64,000 nucleotides of DNA from JAPEKQ01 sp964516845 (GTDB taxonomy: Bacteria; Joyebacterota; Joyebacteria; Joyebacterales; Joyebacteraceae): assembly GCA_964516845.1 (NCBI GenBank), contig CAZEXP010000003.1:1-64000 (forward strand). The letters run 5' to 3'. Below, piece by piece: positions 18,641 through 26,135 of this stretch (its first letter is position 1; every line of letters begins with the position of its first letter). A program made the translations under genes and the position numbers. The notes beneath the pieces were generated by a model that ran no database searches, had not been told where the DNA came from, and worked only from the letters and a program-made list of their open reading frames with translations.

Positions 18641-19288
18641 GTGACACGGAGACACACCACGAGCCGGCTCATCGGTGCGCTCGCCGCGATCATCCTGCTC
18701 GCGTCGTGCAGCGGCCAGGACACAACTGATACGTCGGAGAGCCGCTCGGAGGCAAATGCCCCTGAGCGGCTCATCCGCTTCGTGCAGGAGTACGTGACGG
18801 TCGAGCCGTCGCCCGGCCTCACGCGTGTCGTCGGGACCTATCACATCAGGAACGACTCTGACCGCGCCGCCGAGATGGGCATACTCTACCCGTTCCCGGT
18901 CGACCGCGATCACGCCCCGCCTCACATCGTGCGTCTCTGGGAGCATGCGCCCGACGGCTATCGGACGAAGGGCTTCGTGCGCCGCGACGCGGACATTCTC
19001 CTGACGCTCGTCTTCGAACCTCTTGAGGAGAAGATCTTCAAGGTCGAGTACGTGCAGCGTATCGGGAAGCAGCACGCCATCTACATCGTCACGACGACAC
19101 GGCAGTGGGAACGCGCGATCGAGCTGGCGGAGTTCGAATTCCGCGTCCCGGCGACGCTCGAGGGCGTGGAGCTGTCGTTCGAACCTGACCGTGCGGAGTC
19201 TCGCGGCGACACGGTCGTGTACTACATGCGGCAGGAGCAGTTCTACCCGGCCGAGGACCTCACGGTCACCTGGACCTCGGAGCGCTGA
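18641..19288 (+). CDS. lipoprotein of unknown function
   Basis: 215 aa from GTG 18641 (GGGGAGG five bases upstream). N-terminus with lipobox LLASC at about residues 17-21. The mature domain is beta-rich (RVVGTYHIRNDSDRAAEMGILYPFPVD; EEKIFKVEYVQRIG), suggesting an Ig-like fold. I do not recognise a family. The open frame upstream (from 18587) overlaps the preceding gene and lacks a ribosome site. Ends in TGA. Confidence 0.65.
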   Translation: MTRRHTTSRLIGALAAIILLASCSGQDTTDTSESRSEANAPERLIRFVQEYVTVEPSPGLTRVVGTYHIRNDSDRAAEMGILYPFPVDRDHAPPHIVRLWEHAPDGYRTKGFVRRDADILLTLVFEPLEEKIFKVEYVQRIGKQHAIYIVTTTRQWERAIELAEFEFRVPATLEGVELSFEPDRAESRGDTVVYYMRQEQFYPAEDLTVTWTSER

Positions 19289-19311
19289 CAGGCCTCGAAA
19301 CCTCCCGGGCG

Positions 19312-19431
19312 CTAATCGATCAGCCCGGTCTTCTTCGTGCTCTGCTTGTCGCGCTTCTTCTGCCGCTTCTCCTTGTTCGAGAGCTGCGGCTTCTTCTTCT
19401 CGCTGTGTCCGACCCGTTCCTTGCGATACAT
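19312..19431 (-). CDS. 39-aa highly basic small protein
   Basis: ATG at 19431 directly behind ACGGAGGTCCT, an excellent ribosome site. The frame reads MYRKERVGHS..., has about 16 Lys/Arg in 39 residues, and ends GLID before TAG at 19312. It follows the lipoprotein gene at 19450 by 18 nt on the same strand, so it is probably the last gene of the 22014-19312 operon. The composition suggests nucleic-acid or ribosome binding (inference). Confidence 0.6.
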   Translation of the reverse strand: MYRKERVGHSEKKKPQLSNKEKRQKKRDKQSTKKTGLID

Positions 19432-19449
19432 AGGACCTCCGTACGAGTA

Positions 19450-20088
19450 CTACAGATCCAGATCGACCGGCGCCCTCACGGAGCCGGTGGCTTCCCCGCT
19501 GACGTCGAGATCGATGGTGTTGTCGATCAGCACGTCACCATCTTCCGCGTAGACGAGAATCCTGAGAACGTCGTAGTGGCCGCTCACATTCCGGTACGGA
19601 ATGGACGCCTTCACTTCCTGGTCGCGCCGGTAGAGCAGATGCGTCCCGTCCGTGTGGTCGACGACCAGACCGTCCGCGTCCAGCTCGGCATTCCACGGAT
19701 AGACCCCGTAGACGGCGCCCGATGACGCGCGGGAGCTGGCAATGATGAACACGTAGCCTCTCGCGCGCTCGTAGGTGTCGTGCGGGTTGATGAAGCCCAG
19801 CGTCACGTGAAGGGTGCGCTCCGGCGTGACACGCCAGTCGTAGACGATATCCTTGAGCACGACCAGCGGCTGGAGTCCCTCGTTCTCGTCCACGCGAGTG
19901 GTCGCCACACCGCGCGACCGCGCTTCCGACGACGGCATCGACCTGCCGTCGTCCGCAACCGCGGCGCCGGACTGGTCCCCGCCCTCGGGGACGTCGGACT
20001 CGGCCTCCTGATCCCCGCGTGAGCACCCGGCGAGCACCGCGAGAAGCACGGCCAACGCGACGAGAGACGCTCTCGTTCCTGTCCTCAT
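19450..20088 (-). CDS. lipoprotein, hypothetical
   Basis: 212 aa. N-terminus with lipobox VLAGC (about residues 18-22), then an acidic linker to residue 60. The C-terminal 140 residues are probably a beta-sandwich (RTLHVTLGFINPHDTYERARGYVFIIASS). Lies 16 nt after the transglutaminase gene. No family recognised. Confidence 0.65.
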   Translation of the reverse strand: MRTGTRASLVALAVLLAVLAGCSRGDQEAESDVPEGGDQSGAAVADDGRSMPSSEARSRGVATTRVDENEGLQPLVVLKDIVYDWRVTPERTLHVTLGFINPHDTYERARGYVFIIASSRASSGAVYGVYPWNAELDADGLVVDHTDGTHLLYRRDQEVKASIPYRNVSGHYDVLRILVYAEDGDVLIDNTIDLDVSGEATGSVRAPVDLDL

Positions 20089-20104
20089 GACGTACCCTCC
20101 CCGA

Positions 20105-21592
20105 TCACGGACGAACCGTCTGTCCGCCCTCGGTGTATTCAGCGATCCTGATGTTGAGTCTCCCGAACGAGCTCAGTACCGCGAGCCCCAGGTCGGAGAC
20201 GTTCCCTCTCTTCGCGGCACTCTCGCCGAGCTTGACGTGCATCGCGTCGACACTGCCCTCGCCGATCGTCGGATCGAGCGCGTACCAGCCCGTCCCCGTC
20301 CAGACCTCCACCCACATGTGATAGAGGAACTCGCCACGGTAGTGCGTCACACCCGAGACCAGCTTCGCCGGGATGCTCAGCGAGCGGATCATGGCGGCCA
20401 TCAGAACCGCGTGCTCACTGCAGTCTCCCTCGCGCGAGTCGAGGACCTCGGTGGCCGAGGCGAACCCCGTTCCGAAGCCCTTCTTCTTGATCTCATCAAA
20501 GACCCACTTCTCCATGTTCTTCGATACCTTCCAGATGTCCTGATCGGTTCCCCACGCCTGCCGGGCGGCAACCCCCAGGATCCTCGGGTACCAGGTCTGC
20601 ATGAGCGGATTTCCATCCATGTAGTCCTTCATCGTCTCATCGTCGACCGGAAATTGGAGCACCTCCCCGGGGTCCGGCGTCGTGCGCGTCACGCGAAGCA
20701 GCACGCCGCGGTCCGTGTGACCCTCGATCGACTGCCGCGCGTCCTCGATGATGAACTCGTCGATGCCGGTCCCGTCGTCAAACCAGACCTCAAGAAGCGC
20801 GTCGTCCACCCGGGACGGGGCGCTGAGCGTGACGTTTGTCGCAACCGCCGTCGCCGTCAGGAGGTCGAATGCCTTCTTTTCAGCCTGCGCCTGTTCCTTC
20901 GTCGTTCTCGTGAGGATCAATCCCGCCGACGGCAGCTCGTATTTCCAGAGCCGGCCGCTCTCGTCCCGCCACTCGTGCACGGGCAGCCCCGGGCGGACAT
21001 CACAATCGACGATGAATCTCGTCAGCTCAACGCTCTGCCCAAGCAGTTCGAGCGTCTCCTTGCCGTCGACGGTGTTCGTGTAGGTCGCGAAGGATTCGGA
21101 CTCGGCGTCGAAGCCGGGATAGGTGTAGCTTGTTCCCGCTGCGAAGCCTCGCTCGACAACAAGCCGCTTCGCGGCCGCGGGGAACAGCAACCCGGCCGGT
21201 ACCGGCACGTCCGACAACGTGGCATCCTCGCCGATCGCCCGTCTGAGTCTCGCGGTCTCCCCCCGCAGAACGAAATCGACCTTCATCTCACGCTCTGCTG
21301 TATCCGTCGTCATGTGATACTCGAGCGGGAGACCGTCCGGCGTCTCCGTCCATCGCTCGTCCACCTCGAGCCTCATGAGATCTGTCCGTCGCGTCACGAG
21401 CATGTGGGTGTAGACGCCTGTGGTGATGCTGCCGTCGTCCGCCGTCTCCACCCACTCCCGCGAGTATCCGATCGGCGCGCCGTCGAGCATCACCTCGTAC
21501 CAGAGTTCGGTATCGGACTCGGCCCCGGAGGCGCACGTCGCGGAAGCAAACACAAGAACGAGCATCAGCAATGCTCGAAGCCGTTCGTTCAA
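20105..21592 (-). CDS. secreted transglutaminase-like protein
   Basis: 495 aa from TTG 21592, which has GGAGG eight bases upstream; the ATG at 21607 lacks a ribosome site. Signal peptide 1-25 (LLMLVLVFASATCASG). The C-terminal half is a transglutaminase-like/cysteine-protease fold with the Cys in REGDCSEHAVLMAAMIRSL, His in YHMWVEVW and Asp in YALDPT. The N-terminal half is beta-rich as in DUF3857-type proteins. Probably periplasmic or surface. It lies between a coiled-coil lipoprotein and another lipoprotein in one operon. Ends in TGA. Confidence 0.82.
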   Translation of the reverse strand: MNERLRALLMLVLVFASATCASGAESDTELWYEVMLDGAPIGYSREWVETADDGSITTGVYTHMLVTRRTDLMRLEVDERWTETPDGLPLEYHMTTDTAEREMKVDFVLRGETARLRRAIGEDATLSDVPVPAGLLFPAAAKRLVVERGFAAGTSYTYPGFDAESESFATYTNTVDGKETLELLGQSVELTRFIVDCDVRPGLPVHEWRDESGRLWKYELPSAGLILTRTTKEQAQAEKKAFDLLTATAVATNVTLSAPSRVDDALLEVWFDDGTGIDEFIIEDARQSIEGHTDRGVLLRVTRTTPDPGEVLQFPVDDETMKDYMDGNPLMQTWYPRILGVAARQAWGTDQDIWKVSKNMEKWVFDEIKKKGFGTGFASATEVLDSREGDCSEHAVLMAAMIRSLSIPAKLVSGVTHYRGEFLYHMWVEVWTGTGWYALDPTIGEGSVDAMHVKLGESAAKRGNVSDLGLAVLSSFGRLNIRIAEYTEGGQTVRP

Positions 21593-21672
21593 CGGGAATA
21601 CCTCCATCGTGAGGTTGATACTCAGATGCCGGACTCCGGAGACCGCGGCCGTCGGCCGTCGGCCCGCACGGC

Positions 21673-22014
21673 TCAGACTTTGCCCTGAGCCTTGAGATCT
21701 GCCAGATGCTCCTCGAGCGCCGCCTTCCGGCCCTGGAGGTTGTAGAGCTCCATCTCGAGACGGCGGATGGCATCGCGGATCTCAGTTCCATCCTCCATCT
21801 GCCGCTCGACCTTGTGCGCCATGAGCTCTTCCTCGTGATTCGAGATGTCCATGTTGATCTCCTCGAGCTCGTTGTGGATGAGCCGGGGATCGTCGGGCAG
21901 GCCACCATCATCACTGCCGGTCGTGGCCGTGGACTGCGCGGCGCAACCGGCGAACAGCGCGGTCGCGAACGCCGCGAGCAGGACGAGAGCAAGGAGTCTG
22001 CTCATGCGTCTCAT
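21673..22014 (-). CDS. coiled-coil lipoprotein
   Basis: 113 aa from ATG 22014 (GAGGAGGT upstream); a second ATG lies 9 nt in. Lipobox LFAGC near residues 20-24. Residues 45-113 are charged heptads (LEEINMDISNHEEELMAHKVE ... LEMELYNLQGRKAALEEHLADL), so an alpha-helical coiled coil, possibly oligomeric in the periplasm. First gene of the operon leading to the transglutaminase. Confidence 0.7.
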   Translation of the reverse strand: MRRMSRLLALVLLAAFATALFAGCAAQSTATTGSDDGGLPDDPRLIHNELEEINMDISNHEEELMAHKVERQMEDGTEIRDAIRRLEMELYNLQGRKAALEEHLADLKAQGKV

Positions 22015-22129
22015 GCGAACCTCCTCAGCGAGAGCCTGTGTGATCGTTTCCCCGCCTCCCCGGCCCTGGGAGGAGTCGGCACGCTCAGCGGTGTCACAAT
22101 GGTGGTTGAGGCACGGAACTTGTAACGAC

Positions 22130-22159
22130 ATTCTAGAGGTGGAAACGAGATGGTGTCAA
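22130..22159 (-). promoter_or_regulatory. promoter of the coiled-coil lipoprotein/transglutaminase operon
   Basis: Minus strand TTGACA (22159-22154), 18-nt spacer, TAGAAT (22135-22130). Divergent from the sigma-factor promoter 40 nt away. Confidence 0.7.
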
Positions 22160-22198
22160 CAGGCCACTGGGCTGCGGCTTGCGCTCTGCGCCGCCTCC

Positions 22199-22228
22199 TT
22201 GACAGGCCCGTCCGGCGCATGAGAGAAT
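22199..22228 (+). promoter_or_regulatory. promoter of the sigma-factor gene
   Basis: TTGACA (22199-22204), 18-nt spacer, GAGAAT (22223-22228). The predicted start of transcription is within a few bases of the ATG at 22236, which has no good ribosome site, so the mRNA may be leaderless. Confidence 0.5.
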
Positions 22229-22235
22229 CAGAGTT

Positions 22236-22775
22236 ATGGACAAGTGGCAGGGATTCGAGCGCGACATCGCGAAGATAGTCGCAGGGTTGACCCCCGACGA
22301 TATGCTCCGGCAGGACCTCGCCCAGGAGATGCGTATCCACATCTGGCAGGCTCCGGAGGGCAGGACCCGCAGCTGGTATCTCTCGGGAGCCCGGTGGCAT
22401 GCGATCCACTTCATGACGCGGACGGCGGTCGATTGCCCGGACGGCGACCTGGAACGCCAGGTCGTCACATACGGCATTCTTGGCGATATCGACCCGGAGG
22501 TCATGCGCTCGGTTCCGCCGGAGTGGCAGACCATCATCAACCAGGGCCCGATCGACACTGTCGACGATGCCTTTGCCTACTCGATGGAGATGAATGAGAC
22601 CATCGCCCTGCTCACACCGAGGCAGCGGCAGATCCTCTATGCCCTGGTCCAGGGGTTCACGCACGAGGAGATCGCCGAGACGATCGGGGTCTCCAGGCGC
22701 ACGGTGGGAACAGAATTGACGTTGATCCGGGCCATATTCCGCGAGGAGCAGCGCGGCGGAGGGCTGCTCTCGTAG
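22236..22775 (+). CDS. sigma-70 family (ECF-like) RNA polymerase sigma factor
   Basis: 179 aa. The N-terminal region resembles sigma region 2 (DDMLRQDLAQEMRIHIWQ ... YLSGARWHAIHFMTR). The C-terminal region is sigma region 4 (LTPRQRQILYALVQGFTHEEIAETIGVSRRTVGTEL). Short and without regions 1 and 3, so ECF-like. No anti-sigma factor is adjacent on the same strand, although the divergent envelope lipoprotein operon may be its target (inference). Followed by an intrinsic terminator. Confidence 0.82.
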   Translation: MDKWQGFERDIAKIVAGLTPDDMLRQDLAQEMRIHIWQAPEGRTRSWYLSGARWHAIHFMTRTAVDCPDGDLERQVVTYGILGDIDPEVMRSVPPEWQTIINQGPIDTVDDAFAYSMEMNETIALLTPRQRQILYALVQGFTHEEIAETIGVSRRTVGTELTLIRAIFREEQRGGGLLS

Positions 22776-22888
22776 AGATGGCTGCTGCCTTCGCCTGTAA
22801 CTCGTTGCTACACAGCAGGATACAAACAGCAGAAAAAGATCAGAAAGTGCTGCACAATCCGAGGAGGAAACCGTCTTGTAGATTATGA

Positions 22889-22911
22889 AGGCCCGAATGG
22901 GCCTCTTTTTT
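22889..22911 (+). terminator. intrinsic terminator of the sigma-factor gene
   Basis: AGGCCC-gaat-GGGCCT stem followed by CTTTTTTG; textbook rho-independent form, 115 nt past the stop. 22776-22888 shows no gene. Confidence 0.85.
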
Positions 22912-22981
22912 GTGCCCTGGAGCCTTGAGGGCGCCGGAAGGCCCCGCCCGGAACCATCCGAGGCCGACATCAGGGCCGCGC

Positions 22982-23878
22982 CTACCGCTCGTCCGTGGTG
23001 ATCCCGTCTCCCCAGATCCGCCGCAGCTCGCCGCGCTCCTGACCGGAGTCATCCTCGCCAACGTCCTCCCCGTTCCCGCTCTCCCGTCCTTCCCTCACGA
23101 AGAACGAGATGACGGCATTGAGCGCACGCTCAAGCGAGACCCGGTCCGACACGACAATGGGATTGAGCGACGGATCGCCCGTGGCCACAGTGAAGCTCCC
23201 CGGAGACACACCCACGGCGGCAAGACGCCGCCCGTCGAGTTCAAAGACAACACCACCACCGTCCTCGCTCGCTGCGATCCTGCCATCGAGCCCGTCGATG
23301 CCGGACTTGAACAGCGAGAAGAGCGAACGAACACCCTCGGACTCGATCTTCGACTCGAATGGCGAGCCACTGTCCGCCTTGATCTCCTGTGTTCGCCGCG
23401 CGACCGCGCGATTCATCGTCTCACGCGGCGTGTACTCGACGCGCTCAAGCAACAGCTCGGGCTTCGAGTCGACAAGGAAGGGGGTCGCCCGGACGAGTTC
23501 GACTGAGACATCCCTGATGGCCGAAACCGCTCTCAAGACGGCCTCGGGGAACGACGGGGCCACGAACACGAACACCGGGTGCTCGACCCGGACCAGACCG
23601 CTGCCGGCGTACGCGCGCTGGAACAGCCTCGCGTTCGCGTCCATCCACTCGAGATGCTCGTACAACCGGGTCGGGACCGCGTTCGTATCGCCGCTGACGA
23701 TATCGATGAGCACGGGACTGCCGTCCTCACCAGCGAGGATGAGATCGATCCCGGTCGGCCCCTGCGCATCGTCGTCAACGATCGTCGCGCCCTCGTGAAT
23801 CTGCTCCGCCGCGGCACAGGCCAACCGCCTGAGCTCTGCAGGTTCCACGGTGTGGAGTCTCTCGATCCGTCTGCTCAT
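22982..23878 (-). CDS. uncharacterised protein, possible degenerate nuclease-fold domain, in ATPase operon
   Basis: 298 aa from ATG 23878. Residues 25-60 (GPTGIDLILAGEDGSPVLIDIVSGD) look like the beta strands of a PD-(D/E)xK fold, but the expected lysine is absent, so any nuclease activity is doubtful. The C-terminal part (SFTVATGDPSLNPIVVSDRVSLERAL) is unrelated to anything I recognise. It is the third gene after two ParA/MinD-type ATPases (34 nt gap), so it may be a partner of that system. A related open frame extends to 23944 but lacks a ribosome site. Confidence 0.6.
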   Translation of the reverse strand: MSRRIERLHTVEPAELRRLACAAAEQIHEGATIVDDDAQGPTGIDLILAGEDGSPVLIDIVSGDTNAVPTRLYEHLEWMDANARLFQRAYAGSGLVRVEHPVFVFVAPSFPEAVLRAVSAIRDVSVELVRATPFLVDSKPELLLERVEYTPRETMNRAVARRTQEIKADSGSPFESKIESEGVRSLFSLFKSGIDGLDGRIAASEDGGGVVFELDGRRLAAVGVSPGSFTVATGDPSLNPIVVSDRVSLERALNAVISFFVREGRESGNGEDVGEDDSGQERGELRRIWGDGITTDER

Positions 23879-23912
23879 GATGTCGCTCCGTTCGTGTCGT
23901 CTGAGCTCATGC

Positions 23913-24818
23913 CTATGAGGTGTGTCCGGCTTCCTCGGATCCAAGCGCCTTCGAGGCCGCCTCTCTCAGCATGAGAGCGAACACGGTATCCGGTCTGTTC
24001 CGAATGACCGAGCCCCTCTCCCGCTGCTGGCTCGCGAGCGATTCCTCGCGCACCATCCCGCCGAGGAAGTGCATCTCCATGGACAACAGACGCTCGGCCG
24101 CCGCGCGCGTCTTCGCGTAGAACTTCGCGGCGTAGTCGTTGTCCGGAGCGTGATTCACTATGAGACCTGCAGAGCGCACGCCCAGGTCGACCGAGAGGCG
24201 CTTCAGCACACCGAACGCCTCCTCAAACCCGTCCCACGCTGGACGCGCGACGACCACGAACAGCCCGACGCGGTCGACAACGGGTGCCACCCATTCGAGA
24301 CGGTCGCTCGGCACATCGATGACCGCGGATGACACGGCACTCCGCGGCTCGCCCTCGATGTCGAAGTAGATCTCCCTCCCGGCGGCGAGGATCTCGTCGG
24401 CCCGGCGCGTCCCCGTGCAGTCGACAGAGACCAGACCGGACTCGAGGCGTATGGTCGGCGCCCCTCCCTTGCCGGTCAGGGGCGTCAGATAGTGCCAGGA
24501 CGGAGCCCCCATGTAGAACCGTGCGTTCGGGACCCGCGGATCCGCATCCAGGACGGCCACACTGCCGGTCGTCTGGAACGCGTGCGCGAGACTGACGGCG
24601 ACCGTTGACTTCCCGGGCGCTCCGCCTCCGCCGGTCACGACGAACAGCCGCGTTCTCCGTCCGGACGTCGCTCCGCGAGTCATGGGCGCGCCGATATCGA
24701 CGGGCGTTGCGACCGCCGCGCCGGTATCATCGTCCTCCGCACGATCCGTCTTCGAGAAGAAAAGATGGGATACGTCTGCGAGGCTCTTCGGAGTCTTCTT
24801 GCCTGCGCTGTCACTCAT
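23913..24818 (-). CDS. MinD/ParA-like P-loop ATPase
   Basis: 301 aa from ATG 24818. Residues 1-55 are a disordered leader. Then comes a P-loop (VTGGGGAPGKSTVAVSLAHAF) and a switch-like VAVLDADPRVPNARF. The Walker A lacks the signature lysine of deviant ParA motifs (KGGxGKT), unlike the neighbouring protein at 24868. VIDVPSDRLEWVAPVVDRV and VGLFVVVARP fit the FleN/CbiA-type fold. Second gene of a three-gene operon. The frame is open upstream to 25337, but that overlaps the preceding gene. Confidence 0.78.
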   Translation of the reverse strand: MSDSAGKKTPKSLADVSHLFFSKTDRAEDDDTGAAVATPVDIGAPMTRGATSGRRTRLFVVTGGGGAPGKSTVAVSLAHAFQTTGSVAVLDADPRVPNARFYMGAPSWHYLTPLTGKGGAPTIRLESGLVSVDCTGTRRADEILAAGREIYFDIEGEPRSAVSSAVIDVPSDRLEWVAPVVDRVGLFVVVARPAWDGFEEAFGVLKRLSVDLGVRSAGLIVNHAPDNDYAAKFYAKTRAAAERLLSMEMHFLGGMVREESLASQQRERGSVIRNRPDTVFALMLREAASKALGSEEAGHTS

Positions 24819-24867
24819 GTTGTCGGGTCCGAAGATTGCTGTGGTACTGCTTTTGTTGGATTCGCTT

Positions 24868-25989
24868 CTAGTCGCGCTTGTAGACCTCGAGAACGCAGTC
24901 CTGATTTGGCTGCATTCGATTCTCGTTGGCCGGGTCGGGACGCCACGCGCCGTCGACGACGAACTTGTACAAATGACGGCCCGGATCGAGTTCCACGGTC
25001 GTGTGCCACACGCCGTTGGCGTTCCGCTGGAGCTGGATCCCATGCTCGCGGTCCCATTTGTTGAAGCTGCCGATGAGTTCGACGTCGTTGGCCTCGGGCG
25101 CAACCAGCGAGAAGAGGATGCCCCCTTCGACGAAGTGCGGCCCGGGCTGTGAGAGGATCCACTCGTCCATACCAGGCTCCAGACCTGCCCTCTCCGCCTG
25201 CCGGACCGGCTCCGCCCCGACCTCGGAGAGCTTCTCCTCATCGGCGACGACCTCGCGAGCCAGCGACTTGTAGTCGCGGGCGCCCGTGCTCGTCCTCGCA
25301 TAGTGCGAGATCGCGACACCCCAGTTCGCCGCCTCACGGAACCGGACCGTCCGTCGAATCACGGTCTCATAGAGTTCGCGGCCGAACCGCACGTTCGCCT
25401 CACGCAGAAAGTCCTGCGAGAACCTCGTGCGGCCGTCGAACATCGTCAGGAGCACGCGGACGCGCTTGCGCAGTCCGAGCTGCTCGCGGACGAGACCTAT
25501 CGTATCGAGCACTTTCATTGCGCCATGGAGAGCGTAGTACGACGGTTCCATCACGATGATCGCCTCGCGACACGCGACGATCGCATTGAACGTCAGAAGA
25601 CCGACGCTCGGCGGACAATCGACGAGCACGTAGTCGTATCGACCCTCGACGGCCTCGAGCTTCTTCCTCAACCGGTTCTCACGGTCGGGCTGGCCTGAGA
25701 GCTGCTGCTCGATGGCGGACAGCACGACGTTCGAAGGAACGACATCGAGCGTCTCGCTCGTTGGGACGGCGACGTCGGCGATGCCGGTGCGTGGATTCAT
25801 CAGAACGTCGTAGGTTGACACGTCGAGACTCTCGGTGTCGACGCCGAGTCCGATGGATGCGTGCGACTGAGGATCCATATCAATGAGGAGAACGCGCTTC
25901 CCGAAGTCGGAGAGGAAGGACGCAAGATTGACGGCGGTCGTGGTCTTTCCGCATCCGCCCTTCTGGTTCACGATGGCGATGGACCGCAT
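24868..25989 (-). CDS. ParA-family ATPase fused to a CBM48 glycogen-binding domain
   Basis: 373 aa from ATG 25989 (GGGGAGGAG upstream). Residues 1-255 are a complete Soj/ParA ATPase: deviant Walker A NQKGGCGKTTTAVNL, Walker A' DMDPQSHASIGLG, Walker B-like YVLVDCPPSVGLL. Residues 280-373 are an AMPK-beta-type CBM48 (GILFSLVAPEANDVELIGSFNKWD ... GVWHTTVELDPG ... HLYKFVVDGAWRPDP), with the tryptophans and lysine that contact alpha-glucan. ParA proteins position plasmids and also carboxysomes and storage granules. This fusion suggests a ParA that places glycogen granules (inference). First gene of a three-gene operon. Confidence 0.87.
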   Translation of the reverse strand: MRSIAIVNQKGGCGKTTTAVNLASFLSDFGKRVLLIDMDPQSHASIGLGVDTESLDVSTYDVLMNPRTGIADVAVPTSETLDVVPSNVVLSAIEQQLSGQPDRENRLRKKLEAVEGRYDYVLVDCPPSVGLLTFNAIVACREAIIVMEPSYYALHGAMKVLDTIGLVREQLGLRKRVRVLLTMFDGRTRFSQDFLREANVRFGRELYETVIRRTVRFREAANWGVAISHYARTSTGARDYKSLAREVVADEEKLSEVGAEPVRQAERAGLEPGMDEWILSQPGPHFVEGGILFSLVAPEANDVELIGSFNKWDREHGIQLQRNANGVWHTTVELDPGRHLYKFVVDGAWRPDPANENRMQPNQDCVLEVYKRD

Positions 25990-26094
25990 GTCGCTCCTCC
26001 CCATTGACAAGGCAGGACACGCCGACTGGAGACCGACGCTCCTCGAGCGTTGTGAGTTTCGTATCTTGCGTACCCTCGCGGGATTGGCTCAGGT

Positions 26095-26123
26095 AGGCTA
26101 TCCAATCCTCCGGGGCTTGTCAA
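26095..26123 (-). promoter_or_regulatory. promoter of the ParA-CBM48 operon
   Basis: Minus strand TTGACA (26123-26118), 17-nt spacer, TAGCCT (26100-26095), in the 146-nt gap after pmbA. Confidence 0.6.
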
Positions 26124-26135
26124 GGTCGTTCTCCC

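Noticed and set aside
20087..21688. 533-codon plus-strand frame opposite the transglutaminase gene
   Set aside because: Shadow frame with Arg-rich composition; the minus strand has the Cys-His-Asp triad.
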